A stretch of DNA of 64,000 nucleotides from Coriolopsis trogii (GCA_020543525.1 JAHYIO010000005.1:1709001-1773000); one strand, 5' to 3'. Positions 47,808-60,114 are shown, counted from the first letter of the stretch. Program-made: numbers and translations. Notes: generated from the letters alone by a model not told the origin.

Positions 47808-48972
47808 TTACAGCCACACTTGATTTCCGTGGTGGGAAAGGAACGCGCCCGAGTCCTCCGGCCCAAGCTTCGCGATGACTTCCCGCATCAACCGGACAGA
47901 CGTCTCGGGCGTGAGCGGGATCCCATCCCAGCTCGGCTGGTACTTCTTGAACGAAGCAACAATCGCCTTGAAGGCCTCGATGTCCTCTGGGGTTGCTGCA
48001 CGCGGCAAATGTGTCAGTCAGGTGTCTGCGTTCGCAAGAGTCCCGCCAAGAAACAAAAGACCAGGGACAGGAAGCACTCACGAGGCTTCTGGGCCGTGTT
48101 CACGAAACCGGGGCTGAGCGCAACGAACGTGAAGCCCTCGGAGCGGAGCGAGACGGCGAACTCGGCGACGAGCATGTTCAGCGCGGCCTTGGAGATCTTG
48201 TATTGCGGGTTGAACGGCCAACTGGTGCCGAGGACGACATCGACCGCGGCAAACCCAGTCGAGAGCGAGATCACCTTCTTGGTCTGGCCCGCGCGAAGGA
48301 GGGGCAGAAATGTGTTGGTCGCATTCGCGACGCCGACGACGTTAGTGCGGAACTGTCGGGGAGGGGAAAGTGTTAGCGGATGAACGAGCCTGGACATCTG
48401 TCACAGGGCGGAGACTCACGGCAGCGGTGAGCTTGTCCCCAAGAGCATTCGCGTCAGGGCTAGGATTCGAGCACACAGGGCATCAGCGAGGTGCAGCGTG
48501 CGTGCGCAGAAGAAAGGACACAGGGAGGGGGCCCACTCACAATTCGGTGATCTTGCGGTTCGAGTACTCGTCTTCAAGGTATGCGCCGCTGTTGATGAGG
48601 ACGTCGAGCGTCCCTCCCGTCACTTTTGCAACATCCTCCGCAGCGGCCTTGCGGACGGCGTGAGTTATACCGCACATTGCGGAACTTCGTCTATCCGATA
48701 CATCAAAGTGCCTCACCTTCAGGGAGTCCGCATCGTCGAGGTCAGCCTGGAGGAGGTGCACGTTCGAGTTGGACTTCCGGAGCTCGAGGAGCTTGGTGGA
48801 GCTCTGGGGGCTACGGAATGTGCCGAAAACGATGTTTTCCGTGTCCTGGCTGAGCTGACGGACAAATTCGAGCTGGGAAAGGTGAATTATCAGGTTGTGT
48901 GCGCCGTCGATGAGAAACAATACTGCGTACCCCGATGCCCCGTGTAGCTCCGACGATGACGTAGGAAGGCAT
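47808..48972 (-). CDS. Short-chain dehydrogenase/reductase (classical SDR)
   Basis: Cytosolic NAD(P)-dependent oxidoreductase of ~250 aa in about six exons. The start is ATG of MPSYVIVGATRGIG, which carries the GATRGIG cofactor-binding glycine motif and is followed at once by a GTACGC donor. Later motifs are LLQADLDD (adenine-ring region), LDVLINSGAYLED (the NNAG-like strand) and RTNVVGVANATNTFLPLL (helix 4 Asn). Then come KKVISLSTGFAA, catalytic YKISKAALNMLVAEFA (YxxxK intact) and FVALSPGFVNT. It ends GNQVWL-stop. The family resembles fungal C-factor/sniffer-like SDRs. Exon 3 is placed by the acceptor GTCCGCAAG. Substrate unknown. Confidence 0.92.
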
Positions 48973-49707
48973 GTTATAGGTACTAAAGCTCGTTCTAACG
49001 AGTGCTTGTGAGAGGATGTTGGAGAGGTGGTTGTGCGAGCTGGAGCTTGCTGATGCTAGATCAACTTGGCGACTTGCATCCTCCGGCTTTTATACCCTCT
49101 CGTTAGACGTCCTAAGCCACCACAACTCATATTGCGTTCCATGGGCGCAAGCCTGATCACAATGCGAACATAGAGACATGCCTGATGCGGAAAGCCCGGG
49201 AGGCGGAGCTAAGTAAGCCCTTACAAAGCGAACTCACCCATGACGTGCGCGCGGCCTTCGAATTTGTTGTAGCCCGGGAGCAAATACATGGTGCCAATAC
49301 CCGCAGCGATCCAAACCGAAGAATTGTGTGCGTACTATCAATTGATTTATTAGTAAGCTGCACATGTACATCATGAGCCTGGAATGTTCACTTGGTGTAC
49401 GTGGTCTGAGACGATCTAGTGCTCTCTGTATGCGTCAACAGGTCATGGAGGAACCCAACGTCAACTTGTATCATTCATAATGGAATACGGATATGAAATG
49501 AGCACCTGAAGGCCTTTGTTCTACCTCGGCGTCGCGGAGAAGGGACGACTTTAGGCGCCTAGAGATATGGATTACCGCATGTACAACAGTGTTTGATTAC
49601 CAGACGAGCGACTGGCCGGGAAAGTGTACTGTATTGCCCATAGCGTCTATTCGTACGTACGTTATTTCATTCATGCATCCATCCTATAGCGATACCCATG
49701 GCTGATA
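48973..49707. other. Intergenic, SDR promoter and MFS 3' flank
   Basis: No supported gene. A/T-rich segments near 49330-49700 are ordinary for intergenic DNA. Confidence 0.5.
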
Positions 49708-51561
49708 TTACAAATAGTACCTGAAGCTCGGATGTCTACAAGCACACACATTCATTAGTCTCCGGTTCGCACCAAAAGGAGAAGACCGCGCGCAACGTAC
49801 CTGTCCCCAAGGTCGCCCAAGTCCTCGCCCAACAAATCCGTAGGCTTGCTCCGCTTGACAATCTGCTGCGCCTCCCTGTCGCGCTTTTCGTTGTCTGTTT
49901 TGTAAGTCCACCAGAGCGCGGTGCCCGCGCCGAGCGCGATTATGTAGCACCCGAGGTTGATCGCGTGCCCCTGGACGTACCGCGGCGCCCACTCGGCGCG
50001 GTAGATCTGGCCAGAAATCGTGCCGCCGATGTTCCCGAGGGAGAACACGATCCCGAGCGCCGCTGCACGCTTGTTTGCGCTCGCGACATTGCTCCCGAGC
50101 CACGTCCAGGAAATGGACACGGGGATGAACCTGGGGAAAAGCATAGGCGATTGTCAGAACTGGAGGAAAGCGCTGAGAGAAGACGGGACGTACATGAACA
50201 TGACGAAGAAGAACATGATGTAGCGCACGACGAGGTTCTCGACCGTCATGAGCACGATGAGCGCGATGACGGTGACGAGGATCGCGCCGACGTAGTGGTA
50301 GTACAGGCGGCCGTAGCGATCCGCCGACCACCCGGCAGCAAGCACGATGATGAACCCGAGTCCATAGGGTGGGCACGCCATGAGCGTCGCCGTCGTGCCC
50401 TTGTATCCCAGGCCGGTGACCACCGACGGGAGAGAGAGGATGACGCTGTAGACGGGGATGTAGATCGTGATATAGGCGAGGCCCCAGAGCCAGGTGCGCC
50501 AGTCGGTGAACGCGGAGCGGATCTGCTTGCCGTTGAAGGCTTCGGACGCTTTCTGCGCGTGGTCGGCCTCGTTGGCGAGCAAGACGACGCGTTTCTCGTC
50601 TGCGGTCAGGAACTTTGCGTTCTCGGGGTACGAGGACATGAACAGGGCTGCGATGAGGCCGAGTCCCGCCGTAATAGACCCCTCTACAATGAAAATCCAC
50701 CTAATATGTCGGTAATCGTCAGTGGTTACTAAGGACACCCAGAGAGAGGCGTGCGTACTGCCAGCCGGCGATACCGTGCGTCCCGTCAAGCGCATGGATG
50801 GCAGTCGCGAGGAGGCCACCGAACGCGCCAGTCAGAGAGACTGTGGAGTACAAGATGGCGAAGCGTCTGCCTAGAACTGTACGGGGATACCAACAGCTGA
50901 CTGGTTATAGAAAGTGAGCGTCGAAAGGGGGTACACAGTAGCGGGAGAGCGACCAACGCACGCCAATAAACGATCCCGGGCAAAAATCCTGCCTCGGCGA
51001 TACCAAGAAAAAAGCGTATCGCCAGAAGGCCTCCGGCAGTCTTCACGGTGGCAAAGAGCGCACAAACGAGGCCCCATACAACCTGCAGCGATATACGTGA
51101 GTAGGCCGAGGACGACTGCGGACCAGATTAGTCGAGAACTCACTGTCAGTGTCGGTATATACCACCGAGGGCTGACGCGACGAAGGATGATGTTGGATGG
51201 GGTCTCGAAGATGACATAGCCGATGAAAAAGATGGATAGTGCCCAGTTGTACTGACCACTGGTGAGGTGGAGCGACGTCGCCAGACCGAGCACTTTTGCG
51301 TTCCCGATGTTTGCTCTGGGTATACCTTCAGCCGCCTTGCCAGCACTATACGGATTGCCAACTAAGCACTCACCTGTCTATGTAGGCTGCGAGATACAAG
51401 ATGGTCGCGATTGGCAGAATGTTGAGGTCCACCTTCCACCACGTCTTCTTGACGAACGCGGGGTCGAGGTTGTGGAGGTTCTCCCGCGCCTCCTCGAGTT
51501 CACCCGAGGACTTGACCGAGGAAGGGTAGCTTGAAGAGGAATGCTCGGCCTTGACTGACAT
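49708..51561 (-). CDS. MFS permease, anion:cation symporter (Dal5/Tna1-like)
   Basis: Plasma-membrane major-facilitator transporter of about 500 aa and twelve helices. It starts MSVKAEHSSSSYPSSVKSSG, a polar tail, then reaches TM1 with KKTWWKVDLNILPIATILYLAAYIDRANIGNAKV, a hallmark of the Dal5/Tna1 (allantoate/nicotinate) group. Further landmarks are SIFFIGYVIFETPSNIILRR, then RFFLGIAEAGFLPGIVYW and GTHGIAGWQWIFIVEGSI. The second half has the ISWTWLGSNVASANKRAA loop and SLGNIGGTISGQIYRAEWAPRY. The C-tail holds KRDREAQQIVKRSKPTDLLGED and ends HPSFRYYL-stop in a tiny last exon. Substrates in this group are vitamins or organic acids; which one cannot be told. Confidence 0.93.
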
Positions 51562-52081
51562 GCTTGCACCGACGTCCAGGTATGTCTGTCGACTGGGGAC
51601 GACGAGAGAGGGGGTTCAGGACAGACAAAAATTTGGAGCATGGCGTCGGCTTTTGAGAAGTCGCAGATGGATAACGGAGTGCCACTATCGCTCTTGATGT
51701 CGTGAGCAGCGCGTCGAGCAATAAGCACCTCCCGATCCTAGTCTATGGTGCAAGATTGCGCAGGAGACGAGGCGCGATGTTGCCATCCACTCTCACATCG
51801 TCACGTGAGCGCGTGCACGCAACCTCTCGCACTCTGCGCACACACTCATTTGTGGGCTCCCAGGAGGCTTGGCAGGGGACTGTGCTCTAGCGTATAGTCC
51901 CCTGCCAAGCCATATTTCTGCGCTATGAAAGTTTGAACTCCCCCACCACCTCCAGATTCTGGCCTCAATCACTGGGATGGGCAGGAGCCTAGTGTACAAC
52001 ATATAGTACAGGCCGCAGGCCGCAAGCGATACAGTGGATAAATAAGCTCTAGTTCAAGATCCCGCCGCGACCCTATCGATT
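51562..52081. other. Intergenic, MFS promoter with strong hairpin
   Basis: Promoter side of the MFS gene and 3' flank of the DUF6534 gene. Contains the inverted repeat listed separately; nothing else was recognised. Confidence 0.5.
51866..51911. repeat. Perfect 16-bp inverted repeat, 14-nt loop
   Basis: GGCTTGGCAGGGGACT at 51866-51881 and its exact reverse complement at 51896-51911 flank GTGCTCTAGCGTAT. It lies about 305-350 bp upstream of the MFS start codon. It could form a cruciform or hairpin, or bind a dimeric regulator. Confidence 0.9.
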
Positions 52082-54171
52082 TCATACCATACTAATAATC
52101 GTCTCATACTTCTCGTGATCCATCGATGACTCGGACACGCTTCCCGGCGAAGTGTTGCGTGTCATTTGTACGCGAATGCTGTGCTGTTGTCCTGTCGCGT
52201 TCTGTGAAGCTTGACTCCGGAAACCCAGCTTCGTGCCAGAGGGGCTGATGTAGCCGACGTCCCACTGTTGACCACCACGTTGCGCGGCGAGCGACTTGCG
52301 CGAATTGAGCCTGCGCGAATTGAAGCTAAGTAAGCTCGGGTGCATGCGTGGTGTTAGTAAGGCCGGAAACGTACGCTGCCATAAGAGAATTGGCGTAGAC
52401 TGTCGGGATAGGTTAGCGTCGGAAGTTAAGAACCCGGCAGGAGGGTGCGACGAGCCGCGTACTCACGTTTCGTGGCTACGATGTCAACGGCGACGTATAT
52501 CAGGTTATCAGGCATCGCAAGGGCCTGCAATGCGATCGCACATAGTGAGAAACATGTCCAGGGCCGGGAAAGAATGGCTTACGAAGATGAACGACAGCGT
52601 GTTGAAGATCCTGCAATCAAAGTCACACCGGTCAGTCATCATCCTTCCATTCGACACAATAAAAATGCTATACCCCGTAAGCAGACCTAGTATGTACACC
52701 ATCAGCCTCATACTCGACATTCGAGAGCGTATGAAGCATAACGACACCCACCAGTCTCAATCGCGTAAAGGATCAGAAGGTCAATCAGTCCGTCCGTTTG
52801 CTTGATGCCCGTCCGGCTCTGGTGTAGAGAGAATATCAAACCAGCCGTGATGAGGGTGTCTGCGAGGGCTGCGACGCCGACTCCAATGGTGTTGATGCGC
52901 TGTGAAATACAGCATCAGCACAGTGCACCTGACTGCATCCAAACATGGGATCGTGCACTCACCGCCTCGATATCATTGTGTAAAGTGCGGTTCTGGAACA
53001 TGATGACCGTGACACCTGGTAGAATAGTAGGTGAGATCATAGACACAATCACGCGGAGGTCTGAAACTCACCAGTTGCGAGTGCTATCGGTTTGGAAGAA
53101 GGTAGATGATCATGTCAATATATATATTGGTGCAGTCTACGGGAGAGATCATGTCACACCAAACTCCGCAAGCAGGAGGAGACCCTGAAATGATCAAAGA
53201 ATGAGTAGGGTTATCTTTGTCTGAAGAAACGAACGCACGCAAATAGCCACTAGGGGTCGCAGGCACTTGTGTCCGACTGGCTCGAGGTCAGTGGCTTGTT
53301 AGAGCAGCGCGTTCTTGAGCACGTACATATCAACAGACGACGGAGAAAGAATCTATACGGGTGCAAATGAGCAACGGTTACACGACTGCCCATGACGACT
53401 TACAATTGCGAGACGAGAATGACAGTGCCCTGAGAGACAATGATGATCAATGCGTGGACCTACAGAGGGTACGGAGTACGCAATGACGCTTACAGTGACC
53501 ACGCCTAACAGCTGCAAATCGTCCACGTCGTCGGTCACCTAGCAGTAGTATGGTATAACGCTGTACAACTTACGTTTATGGACCAGACACTTTCGGCAAG
53601 AGCGAGCGGGTTGAAGTAGTTCGTCGTCAAGTAGAAATAGCTGAGTATCCCAGTATGAGTTGTCAGCCTACCTGTTTTAGAGGTTTGGTGTAGATGATAC
53701 ATACCACGCATGCATGCTACTGATACTATGTAGTGTCTCCAGGAGGCTTCGCAGGTATCCTCAGTAGAAGTCGTGAAGTAATACCAGGAAAGTTGAGACA
53801 CTCACAGTACAAGCCAGACCTGTTGAGAACGAGTCAATCCGTCGCGCCAAATGATAGACCAAACACTGGAGAGAAAGCACAGATCGTGCGTACCATGCAT
53901 TTGAACAGCCACGAGTCCTTGTCATATACGCGGAAGTACTGATAGCACTGATGTAGCGTCCATCCGAATTGACTACACAGACCCGAATCAGATCACGAGC
54001 ATGACAGCTAACAATCAAAGCCGAGAGGACTCACATCAGACTGACAAACGTCCCAACGAGCAGCGCACCGAAAGTGTTGTCCAAAACGGGCACGGGGGGC
54101 AAGACCGCGAACGGGTTCCCTGGGATCGCCGCTGCGGAACTTAGTCCAGGTGATGAAGTTGAAGTGGCCAT
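52082..54171 (-). CDS. DUF6534-type multi-pass membrane protein
   Basis: Basidiomycete membrane protein with about seven helices spread over roughly nine short exons. It begins MATSTSSPGLSSAAAIPG, then VLDNTFGALLVGTFVSLM (helix 1) and FGWTLHQCYQYFRVY. Further pieces include DSWLFKCMV and INTIGVGVAALADTLITAGL, followed by IFSLHQSRTGIKQTDGLIDLLILYAIETG; LHQSRTG followed by a helix and an AIETG/TINTG motif is the family hallmark. The tail is Ser/Arg-rich (LNSRKSLAAQRGGQQW) and ends YETIISMV-stop. The DUF6534 family is large in mushrooms and its function is unknown. Exact exon borders in 53.1-53.8 kb are uncertain. Confidence 0.82.
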
Positions 54172-55397
54172 GAAATAAACAATAAGACGAGAAGAGCAAG
54201 TGGATAACCAACGATTGAAGACGAAAGTGAAGAGAGGGGAGACCCGGCTCGCACTCCAACACCGACTAGAGGCACGATGGATTATATACCAATCTCACCT
54301 CGCTCACAGTACCAGCAATGTGCGATTGATGCAAAGTCAGGTTGCCAGCACAGCAAGAAGAAGCATTGGGTTGTTGACAACCGCGGGTAATGCAGGTACC
54401 GAAGGATGTATCTTCGCATCTTCGTGACAGTGTTGGCACAGTGCGCTCAAGCTGGTGCACGTGGTAGTTGGTGGCTACGGCGATTGGGTCAATCGCATTG
54501 AATTGTCCTAGTCGACAGTGGAGTTGACGGCTCTGTTAGTAGAAGAACGCTGCGACTGTCTTCAGTCAATGTGGGACTACCAGTACTACGCGGCGTCGTC
54601 GGTACACACTTCACCGTGGACGATGCAGACGGGTTTCTCATGAACACTGGTCTCGCCGTAATCATACCGGCGACACTCATGAACATCGAAAGACCGCAGC
54701 TTCATTCTACGCACGCCTTGCCGGCGGCCAGACTAAAGCTTGTCATCAAGAAGCTCGAGAAGGAGCACAGGGACGAGATAAATGTCATGGGAGTTGATCA
54801 TGAAGGATCGACATCGATGGGCGCTTGATCTGCTCACCCCAACGCATGCGGTTCTCGCAAGCGCTCGCCGCTGGGGTAGGCAGTTAACGTTAACTGCCCA
54901 TGAGCGGGTTCTCGTAATACAATCAATATCAACTCATCCTCTGGCAGTTGTGGTGATCACTGATACGTCTGTACGATCCTTCACGCTTGCGGGAAAAATG
55001 ATGTGGAGTAGGCATACACTAAGTACCCGGTACGCGTCCGGATGCAGATTGTGCAGTATGCGACTACAGAGTATACGTACTATGCAGATGGCCGCTATCA
55101 CCAGAAACTGAATTCCGCGTATCAAAGGAGAAGGAAATCAAGAGGAGATGGCATGATTACAGAGTCAATGGTATCATACAATAGCTTTGGCCAGCGCTGG
55201 GAAAACATCCGTATAGCAAAGACAGCAAAGATCGGGGTGAATTCTAGGAACAATACAGTAGCGCAACATACGAGCATCACAGTATAGCGGGAGCAAGCCT
55301 CGTGCGTATCGTTCGTGTCCGATCGTGAAACAGGATAGTAGTCGAGGAGTGTCCACCGCGACGCAATAATGATATCGGTATCAACGTCAGCGACGCC
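54172..55397. other. Intergenic 1.2 kb, no recognised gene
   Basis: A plus-strand open frame at 54571-54828 (with VVGTHFTVDDADGFLMNTG) is protein-like but stands alone and has no recognised family. Holds the 20-bp palindrome listed separately. The left side is the DUF6534 promoter. Confidence 0.45.
54879..54898. repeat. Perfect 20-bp palindrome
   Basis: GGCAGTTAACGTTAACTGCC equals its own reverse complement and contains two overlapping GTTAAC hexamers. It has no spacer and sits in intergenic DNA. Confidence 0.95.
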
Positions 55398-57344
55398 TCA
55401 AAGGGAGCCCCAAACGATAGCGAGAGCGAGGGAGATAGCGACCGCCACATGCCCTGCGACGTCCAAGCGCACGGCGGCATTCGCGCCTGGGGAGCCCTGA
55501 GCGACCCAGTCGCGCCACGCGGCGTACATCTCGACCACGAACGCCTGGCCCTCGGGGCTGTGTTCGCCTTTCTGGCCAATGTTGTTCGGGTTCACGACGG
55601 GAGTGAGCCACATATCGGACGTGAAGTGCTCGAGCGTTGCAGACGTCGATGTCGAGGACGGCGCGGTGCTCGTGCTCGTCGAGCTGCCAGACATGGGGGC
55701 TGAGAGCGCTTTCCGGCTGCGCTCGGCGTCCGGGAGGTGCGTGTGGATCCCCGCGAGGAGGGCGAGGCGATATACGCTGCTGGCGAGGATCGCCGTACCT
55801 GCGGCGTCGTCAAACGAACTGTCATCGTCGGCGTAGTTCTTGAACAGGCCCGTTGTCTGGAGGTGCGGATAAATCCCGCTGTGGATCTCGGCCACCCAGT
55901 TCGTGAGGTCGTTTGCCTGGTCCTCCATACTGCCGGCGTACTGCGAGTTCTGGATCGTCCCGAGGACCCGGAGCATGCCTGCTGCCGCCCAACCGTTGCC
56001 TATGCACGACCAATATGTGAGCAGTGTGTGCAATATGTATGGACCACAGGGCTCACCGGTCGTCCAATGCCCGTTGTCGGTGTTGCTCCCGAGCACGATG
56101 TGCTTCCACATCCCACCGGCGTCATTGTCAACCAGGTACTGTCGATACAAACGACATTGATCATAGGCGGCTTGCACCAATGTCTGATTGTTCGTGAGCA
56201 CACCATAGTAGGCCAGGAAGGGCGGTACCATGTACACAAAGTCGGACCTTTGTTCAAAGCGGTCAGCATCATTCGCCACGAAACGGCCACAAGACACACC
56301 GCCCACCCGTCGGAAGATCTGCATGGCGTCTGACGTGTGTAAATTTTATGACGGCTTCATCAAAGCTGTCTTCCCTTTCCCAGCCAGCGCTGAGCGAGCA
56401 AAGGAGAGGGATTACTGCTTTGAGGGATCATACTCTTCCCCGAACATCGATGTTGGCGGATGCGCGCGGCTCCGAGACGCCAGCAATTGGTCGCACAGGT
56501 ACACCTGGACCATACTAACCACAAGGGATACGGGAGGCCCATGCCTACATCATGGCTGCTAGAGGAGCATCTGGCAAGATAGCAGCCTCTACCAGCCACC
56601 ATTTTGCGGACTGAGTTTATGGGGGTATCAAAGGTGCGATGCGGATTTGAAGGGTGGTGAAGTGGTACGCCCTCGAGACGACAATACGGGAGGAGTGAGT
56701 AGGATCAAGAGACGCACCATAGTTCGACCTGTTCAGTGCGGTGCGAGATCGCACCATCGCTCGTCTTGGGCACCTTTTGCAGCAGGAATTCCAGCTGGTC
56801 CCTTGCCGCTCCTGCATAATCCAACTTGTCCTCCTCTCCCGCACCCGTCCAATTCGCCAATAGTACGGCGACCCCGATGCTGGGAGGATCGCCTGCAGCG
56901 CCTCCGCCGACGTCCATCAGCGGTTTGGGACCATCGACACGGCTGCTTGTGCTATTCTTGACGACAGAACGCGCGATAGAGATGACTTCGTCGAGCGAAG
57001 AAGGTGCCTGTCCTCGTGGAGGTGGGAGGGAGGTCGAATTGAGAACGGAATAGGAGGGCGTGTCAGCCTCGATGAGTGCTTGGGCGCGCGTGCCGATCTC
57101 CCAGCTAGAATGGACGCATAACTTCAGGCGTCGGCGAAGCTGAACTCTGTCTGAGGATTTGCGAGACGCACCTGTGCGTCGCGCCCTCCGCGAGGCGCGC
57201 CTTGACCTGCTCGAGCTGGTCGCTGGTGAGGCTCTGTGCGCGAGCTGCGGGTAGCGACCATGACGTCGTCGCAGCCAGGAACTGGAGGGCGATGCCGACG
57301 GCTAAGTACAGCCGCGATCCTGAGCTTGGGCGCGAGCCAACCAT
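55398..57344 (-). CDS. Secreted six-hairpin glycosidase-like protein, GPI-type C-terminus
   Basis: Protein of the (alpha/alpha)6 barrel six-hairpin glycosidase superfamily (GH88/GH105-like), probably cell-surface attached. A signal peptide is near the start (MVGSRPSSGSRLYLAVG, then ALQFLAATTSWS). The body has SWEIGTRAQALIE, then DGAISHRTEQVELWSDFVYMVPPFLAYYGV, MWKHIVLGSNTDNGHW, GNGWAAAGMLRVL, FKNYADDDSSFDDAAGTAILASSVYRLA and GQAFVVEMYAAWRDWV. The WxxDFVYM and GNGWA motifs place substrate-facing residues in the barrel. The C-terminal hydrophobic segment (VAGHVAVAISLALAIVWGSL) with no charged tail fits a GPI-anchor signal. One intron (56248-56717) is 470 nt, far longer than the others. Sugar specificity is unknown. 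Confidence 0.88.
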
Positions 57345-57911
57345 TTATCTCAACGCTCAGTAAGAAGGACAAGCGGTTACACCAAGGAATGCACAGTCAA
57401 GTATGTCGAGGGTAGGAGGAGAAGGTGTTCGTCCGAGAAGAGGCTGGCTATTTTGAGGAGCGCTGCTGTGGCAGCCAATGCACATGTTTCGCCGAGGGCC
57501 GTGGGTGCGGTATGTCTTGGGCTGGAACCCAATGTCGTCACGTCGCACGGCACGTATCGCGAAAGCGGGCAAGAAGTCCTTCCTCTAGAACGTTCAGCGA
57601 GTCCCTTGGCACTTGCGCAGCTTCGTTTCTTGGTATTATGACGAGACCCTTGTTGCCTGCGCATCGTGCTGCGGACGGGCAAGCTCGTGTAGAAAGGGAG
57701 GAGCCAGGGAGGCGCACAGCCGATAAGATGAACACCAAGGTACAAACAGGGCGAAGTGTCACCGCGGAGACAGACCGGAACACCTCAGAGAAGATGAAAG
57801 GGCAGGATAGAAGAGTCATGTCTGAGAGGCGTGGAGGGATTAAGCTATGAGCTAAGTCCTACAATACTTGTGAAGCAGCAGGCTACAACTGCCCGCCTGC
57901 TGTGAACAACG
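57345..57911. other. Intergenic, glycosidase promoter / FDXR 3' flank
   Basis: No coding signal recognised; overlapping plus-strand frames at 57425-57850 carry no motif. Confidence 0.5.
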
Positions 57912-59462
57912 TTAACGCGACACTGCTAGTGTACTACGCCTGACCTTCGACAGAAACTCGCGTGCCTCTTCCCAGCTCATCCGCTCCCGTTCTTTACCCA
58001 TCGCTTCTCCCCGCCTAATCTCCTCAGCATTCACTGCCTTCCAATCACCGAAGTCCGTGACCTGACCGTCCTTCAGGCCGGTCTCCACTTCTGGTGGAAT
58101 CATATCAAGGTCAGCCTCCTTCGGCAGGACCTCTACGGCCTCCGTCTCCGCCGCCCTGTCAGCCGCAGTTTCCGCTGCACTGGTAGCTGTGGTCTGAACG
58201 TCCTCTCCAGGGAAATGGTCGCGGAGGATGGTGTCGGCCACAGCATACGCATCCATCATTGTACTCGCCAAAACACCTCGCGCACCCATCGCAGCCCAAC
58301 CGCTCGCGTACACGTTGCGCACGACACGTCCCTGAGGATCAATGACGCGGCCGCTCAAGGTGCGCAAGTGTCCGAGTGCCGGGTCATACCACGGGGCTGA
58401 CGGCTCTGCGCGATGGCCGAGAGACGTAATGACAAGGTCGGTGTCGAGCGTGGAGGACTCTCCTGTGGGTACCGCCCGCGAGGACGGGTCGAGCATCGTG
58501 TGCGCGAGCGTAAGCCGCGCCCGCGGAGAGGTCGGAGAAGGTGAGGTGAGCCCCGTGGGCGAACGAAAGAAGTCGAGCGACCATGTCTTCTTTGTTGTGC
58601 CCGGCTTGTTCTTGGAGCCCTTCTGGAGCAGCTGCAGTGTGCGCGACTGCTGACGTGTCAGTGTCGTGCCGTCCACTGTCGCTGTGAGCAATGAGGGGTC
58701 GAGAGGGAGCATGGACGCGTCCGTCAGGTTCATCATCTCGCGAAGCTCCTTCGTAGTGAAGGCTGCTTGGAGCGGACCTCGTCGACCCACGATAGAGACA
58801 TGTTGAACTGCGGAGCGTCGCAAGACGTCGAGAACAGGTGTCGGGACGTCGTACTTGGCGAGCTCATCCGGCGGAGTGAGGAGCATCCGTGCGACGTCGA
58901 GCGACACATTACCCTGACCGATCAAAGTGACATGGGAAGTGTGTTCTAGAGGAGGGGTTGAAGGCCGAGATGGATGTTGCGTATACCAGTGGACCAGCGA
59001 GAGTGCTGGGACACAGTGTGATGAGGGAGGTAGTGCCGGATGCAGGATGGGCACGGTACATCCGGACGAGAAGAGGACATGAGTATAGTGCGGGAGCAGT
59101 GCTTGAAGTGAGAGAGGCAGCGTGTGCGAGATTGGGCCTGTGATTCCAACGTTGATGTTCCCAAAGAATCGTAGACGGGGATCTGCAGCGGCCTCGTCGA
59201 ATTTATGCGTGCAATTCTGAGCAAGTCAGAGTTAGTCAAGTCCACAAAGCATGTAGTACGTTATCAGACATACCTTCACTTCTGGATGATCCGGAGCAAC
59301 TCCGTACCGCACAAGGCCATACGGAGCCCAGAGTCTGTCATATAGGTGGATTTTGAGTGTTGACGCATGCGGACCATTCCGGGGCAGTAAAGATAGTAAA
59401 CGTGACGCCACGTAAAATGCCGACGGTCCTGCCCCCACGATGGCAAGTTTTATTGGGGCCAT
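57912..59462 (-). CDS. ARH1: Adrenodoxin-type NADPH:ferredoxin reductase
   Basis: FAD flavoenzyme that passes electrons from NADPH to mitochondrial ferredoxin for iron-sulfur cluster and heme A synthesis. Two exons, 59274-59462 and 57912-59216, give 497 aa. The FAD motif IVGAGPSAFYVASRLL is at residues 8-23, followed by RLWAPYGLVRYGVAPDHPEVK and NCTHKFDEAAADPRLRFFGN. The NADPH motif is IGQGNVSLDVARMLL, then SIVGRRGPLQAAFTTKELRE. The C-terminal FAD contact is YASGWAAMGARGVLASTM, and DFGDWKAVNAEE follows near the end. Family members normally carry an N-terminal mitochondrial presequence, but here the start Met lies directly before the FAD strand. In-frame codons reach back to an AG acceptor at ~59480, so an upstream exon may exist; I could not find its ATG. 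Confidence 0.94.
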
Positions 59463-60114
59463 AATACGGCCTCCAAGAAAGTGACCTAAAGTGATAGAAT
59501 AATCAGCACGAGATGTCTGCTAGGAATCAGAGCATGAAGAACGACGTGGAACTTCTCTCCCATCTACATCATGCTTGCGTCTGCTCCGTATATTCGACTT
59601 ACTGCGCTACTATGGTTGGAAACTTCTGACGATGGTTAACACTAGCACTTCCTAGGTGGTTGTGGGAGTTCGTGATAGACTCTAGTGCTATCCACTCTGC
59701 AACTTCACTGCAAGTTATAACTTCGTCAATGAGCGCCACTGCAGGGGGTCCAAGTAAGCAGACACGTGACTGAGGGTTTTTCGGCCGGCAGCGGCCCAAC
59801 GCGCATTGTTGACTTGTCAATGTCAACTTGGCTCATGCTTTCGATCCCCTTGAAGTGAATTGCCAGCACACGATGAGGCAGTAGTAAGTAGTACGGTTAT
59901 CTTTTGCTATTATCCAGGACACAACGATGAAGTGGAGATAACGACAGAACAATCCCAATTACGACACACTCGGGTCCTCCATCTGTGCATGAACTCAAGG
60001 AAGAATATACTCATGGTAAATCCACATACGAGGACAACGTTCGATATCTTACAGTCACATACTCATAGAGTGTTATTACGAACGAACTGAAGCCGTGGTT
60101 TAAGACTTCGCGAC
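59463..60114. other. Intergenic, FDXR promoter / SDR 3' flank
   Basis: May hide a 5' exon of the ferredoxin reductase. Otherwise no gene was recognised. Confidence 0.45.

Noticed and set aside
54571..54828. 85-codon plus-strand frame in the DUF6534 upstream region
   Set aside because: Isolated, no family, no convincing splice sites.
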